A stretch of DNA of 36,669 nt from positions 1 through 36,669 of the forward strand of contig JNDT01002347.1 in NCBI GenBank assembly GCA_000697055.1, written 5' to 3'. A program made the position numbers and the translations under genes. The notes below the pieces were generated by a model, which saw only the letters and a program-made list of their open reading frames with translations, was not told the DNA's origin and ran no database searches. Below are positions 1 through 13,820 of the stretch, piece after piece (positions within the stretch are counted from its first letter, which is position 1; each line of letters starts with the position of its first letter). The stretch is from Saksenaea vasiformis B4078. Its lineage: Eukaryota > Mucoromycota > Mucoromycetes > Mucorales > Saksenaeaceae.

Positions 1-777
1 TAAACGCAAATGCTTCACCACCCATTGAGTTCCCTGATCCAGGAAGCACAAGTACTGTTGTGACGCCTCCGGAAGCGACAATTCGAATGGCATTATCAGA
101 GGGATTAAATCCATCCAAAGATCTGACAAAGGGTGTCAACGGCGTTGTCATTTCATTTGTATCACTTGTGCCATCAAATTCGGGCCATGAATCAACGCCT
201 ATATGGCTATAAAACACAGTTAACATAAGGCCAGTGATGGTCGTCTTTTCCGCATTTACCTGTGCATGTCCACTAGACCTGGACTAACGATGTGACCATG
301 TACGTCTATCACCTTTACGTCGCTCGAGACCAGGATCTCATGTCTCACGTCCTTGATCACCCCGTCTTCCAACAAGATATCCACATCGTTTAACACATTG
401 CCGTTACCGTCCCAAACGATGGCATTCTTCAACAGCACCGGAGCCACATCATGAGCTCTTGGGTTTCGACGCTGCTGCTGTCTTCCTAGGCCTTTGTTCC
501 GATATAAGGACTTGCACTTAAGCAGCCCCTCTTGCAAGGTAACCTCCGATATCCCAGGTTTCACAACATGGCTGTGATGGTGCGGATGCAAAGAAGTAGG
601 CTCAGGCAGCATCAAGGAAAACAGAAAGCCAATGGCTAACGCTGCACCCGTCAGGATACCCAAAGTTGCCGGAGAACGTTTGGCACGAGCTATCCAATTC
701 GACTGATCCGAAGTTGTTTCTCGGTAAGATCCATCCCCGGAAGTGGGGATAGTGCTGTAACCAGTCTTTGTAGGCAT
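1..777 (-). CDS. Membrane-anchored amidohydrolase family protein (5' part, cut by window edge)
   Basis: Start ATG at 775-777. Exon 1 is 260-777, the intron 207-259 (53 nt, GT-AG), and exon 2 runs from 206 past base 1. The N-terminus has a short Ser/Thr-rich segment, a basic stretch (ARAKR), then one hydrophobic helix at about residues 38-57 followed by a His cluster, so it looks like a type II membrane or signal-anchor protein. From about residue 112 it reads as the amidohydrolase start: a VxDVDILLEDGVI-type strand, then SPGLVDMH joined across the intron to SHIGVDSWPEF. This gives the metal-binding HxH pair of the superfamily, followed by a conserved ASGGVTTVLVLPGSGN segment. The family hydrolyses amide or ester bonds; substrate unknown. 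The rest of the catalytic barrel lies outside the window. It is divergent from the helicase gene at 1937. Family call is confident, specific activity is not. Confidence 0.85.
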
Positions 778-1936
778 AAAAATGACAACAAAGAGTTGAA
801 GGTAGGAGCAGCATGACGTCTTTTTAATTGCAGGAACGGAGTTTCTGTTATCCGTTTTCGGCTATTCTTCCCCTTTTCAGCTATTCCGTCCCATCGGTGA
901 AGCTCATCTCTTTCATCTTTTTATTGGCTATAGCTGATGCTGCCATCTGACACTGAGAAAATGCAATCCCCATTTTCACACTGCGCAACCATAGCTCCCT
1001 TTTCTCCTCCCACATGACTCACGAAAAATGAGATTACGGTCTCCTTCCTGTCGTTAGCTTCTTTATGACGTGTATCTTCACCGATTCTTGTTGTTTGTTG
1101 AGAGTCAGTGCCACAAAGCTGGATATGAACGTTCTAACCGGGTGTTTCCCGTTGTCATACGTTCTTATCAGGCACGTCAGTGCATCTTTCCATTCTTGAG
1201 GAGTTGTAAGCAATGAGGTGTGTTACGCAATCATCCTTATTTGTTCAACACAAGTAAGGCGTGGTTACAACTAGCAGCAGCTGTCAGCTAAGATACATAT
1301 CTCTTGCATTTCTCAAGGTCATATAGGCTATGACATTTGAATACAATGAACGCCAGAAGCGATTCTAATACCAAATATGTTATCTTTGCAAGCATAGCAT
1401 GACTGTAACGAACGGAAGGATAATGTCACGCGTTCCGTGAGTGATCTGCACAGAGTTAATGGTTTTCACGAGAAGGATCGAAGTCGACGCATTTGTCCCG
1501 GAGATGCTTGCTCTACGATAGTGACGATCCAAGGATGCTAATTACTGTCATTTTTTATGTCGTTAGGACCACTCTGGTCAGCTATAGCCAGATATAAGTT
1601 TTCTACTCCATGCTGTGATAAAGGAAAGGTAAAATCTACCCAACATCATTTTATGCGCCCCACGACACTACATACAAAATGCCGTGAATCCTCGTGCACG
1701 TATATATAATTTCGGATACATCTTAAAGTATGGCTCCAAAAGGCGCGGGTTGGATTAGATGTTGCTCCTGAGTTATCTCAAAACTGAATGTCGTCTATGA
1801 TAAAGGATAAAACTGGAGGACGGAACACAGACGCTCGAGCTCCCACTTAGAGTATACGTATCAAAAGACGCTGTGTGCAACAAACCACCCTGGAAATGCG
1901 ACGCCAAAAAAAAAAGCTATAAGTCACGTGTGAAAA
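778..1936. other. Divergent intergenic region, amidohydrolase / DDX42
   Basis: About 1.16 kb between two divergent genes, so it should hold both promoters. I see no convincing ORF and no RNA gene. A CACGTG palindrome lies at 1926-1931, just before the first helicase ATG, and a TATATATAA stretch near 1700. Neither is proven to be functional. Confidence 0.4.
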
Positions 1937-4630
<2,694 letters not shown>

Positions 4631-5065
4631 CTTTAACCACAGTGCGTAAAAGAGAAAAACGAAAAAGCTTTTCTTCTCCCCGGGTAAATTCTCCACTAGC
4701 TGCTATGTTAGCTAGAATCTTTTTACATGATACTTTTTCTATTACATTTTTTTTCGTCTATTCCCTTCAACCAATTTGCTCGTTTCGCAAACGTCAGTTT
4801 ATTGAAATGCACAATCAATTCATCCATTACGAAGCTATCTGCATCGGGAATAGAGAAAAGGGCCAAGGATGTTAGCGAACGCTGTTAACATCGCAATAGC
4901 GTATTTTGCATAAATTTCTTCAAAACCATGTGTGTCCGTCTCTCGAGATTACAAGACTAAAGTCGGAGTGTTCCTTTCCGTGGTTATAGAATTAGAATCA
5001 CCTATTTGTGATACATAGGAAGAGCAACCTATGTAGCAAGGCATCTATCAGGAGAATATAAATCG
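4631..5065. other. Intergenic, no gene seen
   Basis: About 435 bases between the helicase stop and the decayed transposase. Short open frames only. It probably holds the helicase 3' UTR; I did not find clear terminal repeats for the neighbouring transposon here. Confidence 0.4.
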
Positions 5066-6775
5066 CTAAACTTCTAATCTTCTGTACCCAATCTGTGGTG
5101 AGATGTACACCCTTGTGGTGAACTTTTTGACTTCTACGTCTGCTGCCCATGCATCCATTCCCTTGCTATACGCCTCGATGTATCTCATACATTTAAATAT
5201 TTTCGTATTTTTCGTGGTGTTTCGCCTGGGGGCAGTCATTATCAAATGCATCAGGTAACCACTTCTTGAGACTTTCAAAAGAAAATCGCAAGTTGACCGC
5301 ACGTCGTGCTTCACATCTGCCCAGTATCGCTCTATCTAATTGCATTCACAATAATATTTAGGATACAGATCAAGCAGCACACTGTGTTTCAGCAGCGTCT
5401 CTTGCAAAGCGGACCTTTGGTACTTGAAGTCGTCTTGCGCAGCCAAGCAGTGCTGTGCACGACATACGGCATTGTTGCCGTTATTCTCGCTATTCTCGCA
5501 AGGTAATCTCCATTTTTTCCCCTCTCTACCGGGAGAACGATCGAGGTCGCGCCAAAGTCCTCGCTCTTCTAAGATCTTTTTCACTCCTTTGAACTCCTCC
5601 CATCGTTTCGTGGAACCGTTTCATGGACCCGTTTCTTCGCCGTCTCTCGCTGGTTTCGTAAAATGCTTGGTTCTTCCATCATCGCTCCTCCTGGTGATAA
5701 CAATGTGTGTTCTTGAAACGGCACTTATCCTTTGAGGGATCATACGCTTTTGGCGCAAGTGTCATGCGAGAAGCCACTAAAGCATCATCTGCAAAAGCAG
5801 CATGGTTGGAAGACTGATCGAACATAAAGACACCCATACAATTTGGATGCAAAGCTTTAAAAAGTGGGACCGCTTGGTCTTCCAACTGTTTCTGTAGATC
5901 CTTATAAGTCCAGTAGCCATCTCGGCTAGTTCCAGGATAAAAAAGATGTTTGGGATACCATGACCCCTAGGCGCATAGTTTCGCGAGTGAGGAACCACCC
6001 TTTATCTTTACCATCATTGGCGTAAAAGATTGATTCATCATGGGAGATAACAGCTAGATTTTTGTGATTGCCCTCCAATGAAGGTTTAATAACTTCGTCC
6101 AAATTTTCACCTGTATAATCCTCCATATACTTCGAACGCAGCATCATTCTCCTTGCCCATTCTTATCGATACTGCACGAGATCCGTTCTCTCATGTCCAT
6201 CGAAATAGATGCCTTTGGTATTTTTACAAAACTTAAAACCCCATTCTGGTATGTGCGAACGAATTGTACTCGGAGAAATATTTCCTCTTGTTCCAATCAT
6301 AGGTTGCATAAGTTCGTTTTCGATGTAAGCCTTTAGCTCTCTCAAATCTCTATCCATTGGTTTTCTCTCCTTCAAAGGATCAATGCATTTCTCTCTCACG
6401 TCTTCAAGGGAAAGTGCTGACACTATTTTGCAGTGTTTCCCTTGCATTGATTCAGATACGATGCCGGTCAGTACATATTCTTCGCCCCATCTTCTAACTG
6501 CTCGACTTTGATATGAATGTTCTGTGGCTACATTTCCTTTGTAAAAGAAGTTGGCTGCCTATTTTGATGTTTTTCCTGTGTTCTAGTTGTGCAATAACAT
6601 ATTTCGAAAGTACAGCTTGACAGCATGGTAACGCATTGCATGAGACTTGTCAATAGGGTTGGACCAATTACCAAAGTCTGCTACTACTTCGTGTATGCCT
6701 TGCACTAAATCTTTCAAAAACTCTTTGTCGCTGTAATCCAATGACGGGCATTGCTCCTCCTCCTCCTCCTCCTCC

Positions 6776-6807
<32 letters not shown>

Positions 6808-6996
6808 GTCAGCATTGTCTTCCATTGCACCACCACAGCCAATTCCAGTCACTTTTACGTACCGCGTGGACGTCTGCAGGTTTACCGGAAGTAGAAAGCG
6901 CGCTTCACCAGGCCACATTGGTTTGCGACATAAACTAGCTCGATTCACATATTTCTTGTTATGTACAAGCCGATAGTACATGAGTATGTTGGTCAT
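5066..6996 (-). pseudogene. Decayed DDE-superfamily transposase
   Basis: Read on the minus strand, the fragments follow one another in the order of a single DDE transposase but lie in different frames. An upstream region with a Glu tract (about 6600-6850) comes first. Then FYKGNVATEHSYQSRAV leading to GKHCKIVSALS and IYFDGHERTDLVQYR (6163-6550). Then a first catalytic Asp in ISHDESIFYANDGK (about 6040), a second in FMFDQSSNHAAFADDAL (about 5810), and the catalytic Glu region YPKYYCECN followed by IERYWAD (about 5310-5360). A TAG stop replaces a codon right after CECN near 5337. Frame changes occur near 5280, 5230, 5890 and 5930, and a stop precedes the FYKGNV block. This family of fungal transposases is multicopy. 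The copy cannot encode a full protein. No terminal inverted repeats were found by eye. Confidence 0.8.
6754..6809. repeat. CTC/CTT trinucleotide microsatellite encoding poly-Glu
   Basis: An uninterrupted run of CTC units passing into CTT units. On the minus strand it encodes roughly 18 consecutive Glu within the N-terminal part of the transposase pseudogene. Such a tract can expand by replication slippage. Confidence 0.9.
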
Positions 6997-7964
6997 TGGA
7001 GCTATGCACAGTTCTGCGAGGCGTTTAGCGATCTATCCCTATTGGAAGCGGATAGACGCCTTTGATGCTGTGCAGAGGAAAACACTGAAGCGTCTCACGT
7101 TTGGCTCGATGCAGTTTACTGGTATCTAGAACCGTTTCAGTCTCTCACATCGTCATGGGATCTTGAAGGAGTAATTCTTGACCAACTTCGAATCTGTCAC
7201 GCTTAGTAATCTTTTCGATGTAAATTTCCTTGGAAGCAGCTGATGGACTTTTGCTATTCCAATATAGATATGTGAACCCTACTATCAGGCAATGGAAATT
7301 CCTTCGAAATCTCAGAGGCCACTTTGTTGTGCAGAAACAAGTGCATGGTGATCATGTTTCAGAAGTAAAAGAGTCTCCTAATATTTCCCAGGAGAGAGCA
7401 TCTACTGATCATCTTCACTAAAACTAAAAGATCTCACTTCTAAGGTAACATCTGCGTGTCAACTGTAATGTAGTTGACTGTCATCTGTCACTTTATTGTA
7501 CTACAAATAAATAAATTATTTTTTCCAGCATACTTGCTATAGGTTATGATCAATCACAGATAAATAGCTTATCCTTTTTTCTTGGAAAAGCCGGTTTAAT
7601 GACGCAACATAATAAAACAAAAAAAGAAAAAGAAAAAGAGCCAGGAGGGAGAATACAAATACATATTAGCAAATACTGAGACATGGCAAGGAAGTACTTA
7701 ATTGAAATAAACGCTTAGTACCTCCTCACTGGAACTTCTCAGTCACCGTTTGCAGTATGCTGTTGTAAGTGTTAGCAAAATATATAAGGTTGATACATGT
7801 AAATAAGATGTACCTTTGAAACTTTATTTTTCAGGTGAAGTTGTACATGCTACATTGACGCAGATGGAAAAAGGCCATCTGACAAGAATACCTAGAATTG
7901 CATATATCAGCCGTGGCTCCGAAATAAGCATATAAATTACTATAGACACAAGTAAAAGGAAAGG
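6997..7964. other. Intergenic region, no supported gene
   Basis: About 970 bases between the transposase remnant and the first small secreted protein gene. A 63-codon open frame at 7230-7421 has no recognisable features. A purine-rich A/G tract lies at about 7617-7640. Part of this may be the degraded 5' end of the transposon. Confidence 0.3.
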
Positions 7965-7970
7965 TATAAA
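7965..7970 (+). promoter_or_regulatory. TATA box of small secreted protein gene 1
   Basis: TATAAA lies 77 bp upstream of the ATG at 8042. The same motif sits 77 bp upstream of the aligned ATG of the paralogue at 9877, which supports a real core promoter. Confidence 0.6.
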
Positions 7971-8041
7971 TTGACAACATATCAGAGCTTCAGTTTTTCC
8001 TCACAAAAGCTACCTCCAAAACTACCAACTACAAGAACAAT

Positions 8042-8254
8042 ATGCATTTTAGCTTTGCTGTGCTCTGCGCTTCCCTTCTCTTGGTTGCCACTGTCAAGCC
8101 CGTTGTTCTCCAATCACTTCGTTGCACTGTCAATGAACCCGGATGCCTAGACCTCGGATCGACTTACTCTATTGACTTGGAATCGCAAACTGTGACCATC
8201 GGCGGTGAAGGAGGCCAAACCATTTCACTATCAAACTGTACTCAGCTGCCGTAA
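8042..8254 (+). CDS. Small secreted cysteine-containing protein 1
   Basis: Single-exon 70-aa protein of unknown function. Residues 1-23 form a signal peptide: a short N-region, then a hydrophobic core (AVLCASLLLVATV) ending near VVLQ. The predicted mature part is about 46 residues with three Cys (RC, GC, SNC), an acidic middle, and a Gly-rich QTVTIGGEGGQ segment near the C-terminus. The gene has its own TATA box (7965) and an AATAAA signal 54 bp after the stop. A paralogue lies 1.85 kb downstream on the same strand with the same layout, and conservation of the QTVTIGG-x-GGQ and SNC motifs argues that both are genuine coding sequences. I recognise no known family. Secretion is inferred from the signal peptide. 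Confidence 0.75.
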   Translation: MHFSFAVLCASLLLVATVKPVVLQSLRCTVNEPGCLDLGSTYSIDLESQTVTIGGEGGQTISLSNCTQLP

Positions 8255-8307
8255 TATTATTTGCTATCTCCCACTGCATTGTACTATGTGAGGAATTCTT
8301 CCAAATC

Positions 8308-8313
8308 AATAAA
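8308..8313 (+). terminator. Poly(A) signal of small secreted protein gene 1
   Basis: AATAAA 54 bp after the stop codon at 8254. The paralogue has the same hexamer 57 bp after its stop. Confidence 0.5.
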
Positions 8314-9799
8314 CTCGTAGTCGCAGTTTGGTGTACACTTATTTTTCGGTATTATCAGTATGAACCAGAGTCATATAAGCGATGCTTTGAGCAAATAAGG
8401 ATCCCTTTTTCTCTATTCCTTAGACTCTCCCTCTTTTTTTTTAATATTTTATGCTAGGCATCCTGCTATCCGTCATATTATGTTATGTAGCCATTCAGGT
8501 TACAATTCCTGGTGTTCACTGTTGTTATTCGAAGTATTCAAGATGGCCTTTTTAGGAGGAGTGCTCCACATGTCGCTATAAAATTCATGGCTTGTTGAGC
8601 GATCCATTGAAACACAGTTAAGACTAGCAAACTATTGGTGGCAACACCCTGCTGTGGCTACTGCTCCAATTATTTTTTTCTTTACTATAGCAATAAAGGA
8701 CTCCTCTGCAAACATAGACTTCATTTCGTCCTAGAGCAGTTGCAGAAGAGATACTCTTTGATTCTCTACGGAATAAGTAGATGTTTCATTGTATCCCTTG
8801 CTTTCATTGTTACTGTGCTTATTTGACAGCTGTTCTACGATCACTACAGCGGGGGATTCTTTTTGATATTTGGAGAAAGCCCTCAGAAGCGCTCGTTCTC
8901 CAATACTCAGCCATATCATGAATAATGGCTATCGGCGTCTCTACTGCTATCTTGAAAATCGCTAGGCCATAGTAGTACTCTTGTATCCAAAAGAACTCTA
9001 TTCTAAGAAGTTCCTTGGAAATTCCAGAGATCACGTCCGTTACGTTAGCTGAATGCCTGAGAAATGTCTCAGAAATAAACGGAAAGCGTGACTTTCCTGA
9101 GGAGATTGCGAATGCAGATCGCCTCGGCTGAACGTGGGAGATTTGGAACTTTCGTTGACTTATACTGTTGCGAACCTGCGTACCAAATGCGGTGCAGCTG
9201 GCAACCATCTGGTAGTTCGCTGTACCACAAACAAAGGGAAGTGGCGTTTTCCAACAGATTGAGCTGCAAATGACGGTTGCAGAAAGGTGGTCCGCTCTAT
9301 TTTGTTGAAAAGGGAAGTATCCTACATCGGCTTATCCCGATAAGCATAACCAGAAACATTAATGCAACAAAAAGTAGCGTGAGTTTAGTCCTCTGTCAGT
9401 GACGAGCAAATGTTTACTGACACTTTACAGCCACATTGCAGGGAAAAAGATGACAAGCTCAAACAGATACGAGCTAATGCGGACAGCTGACAAGGAAATG
9501 CTAAATTCGAACAAGCACAGAATTGCCCCGCTAGAAAAGTGTCTCACATTCACTGCTCACAGCAAATGAGCTGCACATTTACGTGATGTATTACGCAAAG
9601 CTGACACATGTAGGTGAACATGCTGGCGTACGTGCTTCACGTTTTAGCAATTGAAGGTAGTGCGGTACGCAGTACAGTAATGCATATCAGCAAAGGTCAT
9701 GAGCAAATATACCTGAAATGGTATACATCAACTGCAGTTTCCAAGGCGAAACAAGGAATCCTTTTCCCCAGAAGAACCATCAGGTAAAGAGACAAAAGA
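8314..9799. other. Intergenic region between the paired secreted-protein genes
   Basis: About 1.5 kb. The longest open frame is a 129-codon minus-strand frame (8819-9208) with no recognisable domain, no clear splice-linked partner and no obvious promoter; I do not call it a gene. Nothing else was identified. Confidence 0.3.
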
Positions 9800-9808
9800 T
9801 ATAAATAG
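9800..9808 (+). promoter_or_regulatory. TATA box of small secreted protein gene 2
   Basis: TATAAATAG lies 77 bp upstream of the ATG at 9877, the same spacing as in the paralogue at 7965/8042. Confidence 0.6.
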
Positions 9809-9895
9809 GCAAGGGCCAGGGATAGTCTCTCTCCCCACAGAAGTCATTATTTCACCCTAAAAAAGACTACAACGCCATGCATTTCAAACTTTGCC

Positions 9896-10090
9896 ATGCT
9901 CTGCGCCTCTATTCTCTTGGTTGCCACCGTCAAGCCTGTTGCTCTCCAACTTCTTGAATGCGAGGTCACCACAGACGACTGCTTGAATCTTGGCGCAGAA
10001 GTTACCGTTACCCAAAGCGGCCAAACTGTGACCATAGGCGGTACAGGAGGACAAGGCGTAACGTTCTCAAACTGTGTTCCATTGCCGTAG
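9896..10090 (+). CDS. Small secreted cysteine-containing protein 2 (paralogue, shifted start)
   Basis: 64-aa protein read from the ATG at 9896. It has a shortened but still hydrophobic leader (MLCASILLVATVKP) and a mature part of about 45 residues. That part keeps the three Cys and the QTVTIGG-x-GGQ and SNC motifs of the 8042 gene. The paralogue's start aligns with an ATG at 9877 here, but one extra base between 9883 and 9893 puts that ATG out of frame, so translation must begin at 9896 or the gene is impaired. If scanning ribosomes start at 9877 they would read a short unrelated frame. A poly(A) hexamer AATAAA is at 10147-10152. Family and function unknown. Confidence 0.65.
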   Translation: MLCASILLVATVKPVALQLLECEVTTDDCLNLGAEVTVTQSGQTVTIGGTGGQGVTFSNCVPLP

Positions 10091-10146
10091 TAATATCATG
10101 TATCCTACTCTATTCCGTCGTCTTGTGTTCAGAAATCCTTCTAAGC

Positions 10147-10152
10147 AATAAA
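10147..10152 (+). terminator. Poly(A) signal of small secreted protein gene 2
   Basis: AATAAA 57 bp after the stop codon at 10090; same placement as in the upstream paralogue. Confidence 0.5.
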
Positions 10153-11601
10153 GTGACAGTATACGCTATAAAAGGATATCCCGTTTGTTGCTCGTGTTTC
10201 CATATAGCTCATCGTAGAGTCAGGAAACAGAGTTTTATGGACGCTTCTTTCGTATTTATCCCTTATGCTACGAAACTACCTAAGTTTGTCATGTAATGTT
10301 ACATAGTCATCCGATATTATTTCGGATATTCATAGCTAATGTTAGATCAATGATGGAAGATCTCTAATTTCAAGGAGCGCGTCGCATACATCTTCCTACA
10401 GAATTCTGGGGCGTATCGGTGTCGTATTCCCGATATCCTTTTCATAATGTTTCAGTTATCGCCAGATGAACTTGTAAAATTGTCATTGTCACGCGAGTTG
10501 TTCTTCTTCATTGCGGACCTGCGGTAATCTAAATCTGGTTCCTGATTTTTGTTACCGACTGTCCAGGGCCATCATTGTCTATTTTCGCTACCAATTGTAG
10601 ATCACTTTTGTGATTGCACCATTGGTATCTTTGGACTCAGTTGAATGAAAACTTTTACTCTCGTCATTACTGGTTTACAAGATGTCTCACTATCAATGTC
10701 CCAATCATATTTTAGTAACATATAAAAGAAGATACTTTGGGTAATAAAAATCTTTATCTCAGTCTCGCTGACTTCTCCCATCCCATATTCTTTTCTTAAA
10801 GTCTTCTTTGATTCTTCAATCGGGAAAACGACGGGCAGCAGGACTAGGGTCAAGGGAAAAGGTCAGAAGGAGTCTTTCGTTGCAGGTAATCCCTATGCTA
10901 CCATTTTGCGAAAGATTCATTGCTGTTTCATACGTTTGCCAATACCGATAGAGATTATTCTTCCCCATCATTTAGTAATATGACGAGCGGTGGCAATTAC
11001 AAACTCCCTCATACCAAAAACATTTGACAGATTTAGGATTATAGCAAAACATCCGCAAATAATTGATTAAATCACAACAAAGCTTCTTGAAGACGTCAGG
11101 TGGCGGCGGCTGCTGCGCGTTAGCAACGAAATCATCAATAATCATGTCGCAAGATGTGGATCCCGGATGTTTGAGTGCTATTTGATAGACAGGAAGACAT
11201 CGAGGCTCTCGTTTATTTCGAGTGTAAAATGATTAGTTAACGCGGCTGTCCCTGCTACTGTTTATTGAACAGATTTTTACGCTCATCCATATATAGTCGT
11301 TCATTGCGCGTTGATAGCAAGGATTGTACTGCTTGCATAGTTTTTAGAGATCGAGGACTTTCATGCAAATGGAGTCGACTGAAACATCTCGGCATGACAG
11401 GAACGACGAGGTTACGCTCCGTAATTAGTACTATAGTTCTTATACCTGACGCCAGCTTCTTGCTAAACCCTCGTTGAGGTTTGCTAATCTTATGAAAAAT
11501 TAACTACTTCATCTTCAGGATGCAAGACCGGTTACAGGTAGTCGTATGGTTGCCTCTTAATATTTATAGGAAGACGTGTTTTTAATAGTGATAACAAATG
11601 G
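10153..11601. other. Intergenic region, no supported gene
   Basis: About 1.45 kb between the second secreted-protein gene and the 3' end of the CLASP-like gene. Only short open frames are present (for example 83 codons on the minus strand at 10602-10853), with no recognisable motifs. Confidence 0.3.
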
Positions 11602-13069
11602 TCATGAGTCTCTTTTCCTCTTTGTACGATCTGATTCTCTTGGCGGATTATTTTCGTCTGTCTCAGATACTCTGCGCTTTGTTCGTGTAGTAGTAGTATC
11701 GTCTTTTTTCCCTGCTATTTCGCGTTTCGAGCGGATAGGTAAGCCAGAAACTGTTACAGGCTTTCTTGCTTTGACTCGATTAGCACCTACTTACCATTGT
11801 CAGACGGATTCATGTGCTGCAATTGAATGGCCTTACCAGAAAGTGATGATGTCGTTAATACATGTTTCAAGGTTGTTTTGGATGGTGTAGTTGCAGTTCT
11901 GAATGGCGGTTTGGATGGCGCAACGGTGGATCTGGCGGCTGGCTTTGTGGGCGTCGTATTGGGAGCGGATGATGCGATAGTATGTCGTTGCTGAGGTATG
12001 CCGGTTTTAACGGGAGGCTTAACAGGTATTCGTGAAACGGGTTTAACGGGGGCTGAAAGCCGTGCAATTGTCTTTGAGGTGGATGGTCTGGTCGGTACGC
12101 TGATTGGCCTTCGTGTTGCTGCTGCTTTCAACCGACTTTTAGTTGTGCTGGTGCTGGATGAAGGGCTGGGTGTTGCTTGGATACTCAGGTATTTTTTTAC
12201 ATCTGGTTGCAGATCGGTATTAAATCTGTACGCGTTAGAACAAATTAGTTAGTGCTCTGGTTAGCGATCGCTTGTCATTTTACTTCAATGCTTCTTCTGG
12301 GAATTTTTCGCAATAGGTTTTGTAGCATGCACGTATACTTAGTCGTACTTCTGGTGCAGGATCCATAGCAGCCGCTCGGATGACTGCTTCAATTTCAGGG
12401 ACGTATTTCTGAATATCTGCTACATCGTTCACTTCCATCAGCGTCTGAAGGCAGTCGGCTATGCAATGGCGTACTGATTTGTTGGGCTCTTTGTAGTTTT
12501 TCAAAATGTTGCACAGACGTGGGACAGATTTTGGTAGTTTGGCATTTGTAATAATGGTTTTGTAACAATCCAACGACCGTTTTAAAAGGACTTTATTTGT
12601 GCGGGCGAATTGACGGATAAGCGTTGGCATAAAGAGGTCGTGAATCTGTTCGTAATCGCGCTGCATAACTTGTGAAAGTGCCTTTAATAGATCTGTAGCG
12701 GTGCCTGCTAGTCGAGTGCGTTCCGTCGTAAGCTGCAAATAACCAGATCAATTTACGAAGTCTAAAGAAATGCAACTTACCGCTGCAATAATAGGCTTTT
12801 GTAATAAACGAATATGTTCCACAAAACCATCATAGGTACAAGCGTTGTCGTGTAAAGTCCATGTTGTCACATTCTTTAAAGCCTGATTAAATTGCTCCCA
12901 AGTGTCCTCGGCTTCCTTCTTCTTGAAGAGTTTTAACGTCCGTTTCATTTCTCTGTCCAGATCTGCTTTGCACGAGATCTAACCGGAAGACATTTCGTAC
13001 ATCACCATTACAATAACAAGCACTGCTTACCCTAATCGGCGCCTTTGGGTACACGTCTTGATTCGCCAT
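11602..13069 (-). CDS. Compact CLASP-like TOG-domain protein with SxIP motif
   Basis: Five exons (13031-13069, 12781-12978, 12284-12732, 11795-12225, 11602-11750) join in frame to 421 aa; introns are 44-58 nt, GT-AG. Residues about 14-230 match the CLASP N-terminal TOG/HEAT-repeat domain: EDTWEQFNQALK, then LLQKPIIAALTTERTRLAGTA, and helices ending CYKTYCEKFPEEALKFNTDL. TOG domains bind tubulin and CLASPs stabilise microtubules. The remaining ~190 residues are basic and rich in Pro, Ser and Thr. They contain SRIP (residues 293-296) flanked by Lys/Arg and a second TGIP (303-306); SxIP is the known docking motif for EB1 at microtubule plus ends. Full CLASP/Stu1 proteins exceed 1000 aa, so this one is very short. 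The last intron (11751-11794) removes an in-frame stop. Confidence 0.88.
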
Positions 13070-13247
13070 TGTACAAGGAAAAAAAAAAAAACAAAGGTCG
13101 ATAGCAACAGCGGAGAATTGTTCTTTGGAAAGGATCGGACGGTCATCAGGGATTGGAGTCCGGTGAATTCTCCAATCACAACATTGACCTGATGATTTTT
13201 GCAACTACTGGATTTTGGAATACCCGTTTGCGTCTATTCGAAGATAT

Positions 13248-13580
13248 TTGACGTTACTTCCAGATAAACTCTGCGTCTTGGGGCACGTATTTTTACGTTT
13301 ATCCGATGCTGTGATTTTCGTATCATACTCTTCCACGTTACGTTTGTGTCATTGATAGCTTTCCATTATCTAAGGCAGAGACAGGAATTCATTGTCTCGT
13401 GCAAATGACATGATAAAGATAGGGCTCGATATCTGGTGTTCGAGATAGGATACCATCGTCTCGTGCAAACGATCAATCAGTGATCGAATTTTTTTATTTC
13501 ATGCAAAGAGTGTGTGAAAGGTACGGTGTTCTTTATCTCACACAAAAAGGATGTCTCAGATAACGGAAAGTGATGCATAT
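13248..13580. repeat. Diverged duplicated segment, copy A, with internal short repeats
   Basis: Aligns by eye to 14251-14575. Both begin with (A/G)CG(T/C)TACTT-CCAGAT-AACTCTG and share an ATTGATAGC-TCCA block. Both contain several spaced copies of a TCGTCTC(A/G)TGCAAA unit and end at TCTCAGATAACG. The copies are clearly diverged, so the duplication is old. Function unknown; no coding capacity is shared. Confidence 0.7.
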
Positions 13581-13784
13581 TTAAAGCGAGCACTTCTTTT
13601 TCTTTTTTTTTCTTCTTCTTCTTTGGCTCTGTTGGTACAAACATCCCCGGTATGGATGTCAACTTTTTATTACATATCCAGGATCACTCATTTTTTTGTA
13701 TGCCGTTTAGGCTGCATGACCGCTGTCCCGAACCGTCTTGGCCGTGTTGGTGTTTTATGCCCATCTCAAAGTACGTAAACGTTG

Positions 13785-13820
13785 TCACACACACACACAC
13801 GCACACAGAGACACACACTC
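13785..13820. repeat. CA/GT dinucleotide microsatellite
   Basis: A run of CA dinucleotides with a few substitutions, inside the segment separating the two diverged repeat copies. Confidence 0.9.

Noticed and set aside
7230..7421. 63-codon plus-strand frame next to the transposase remnant
   Set aside because: Short, unrecognised, and possibly part of the decayed transposon.
8819..9208. 129-codon minus-strand open frame
   Set aside because: No recognisable motif, promoter or splice partner, and fragments of other frames overlap it on both strands.
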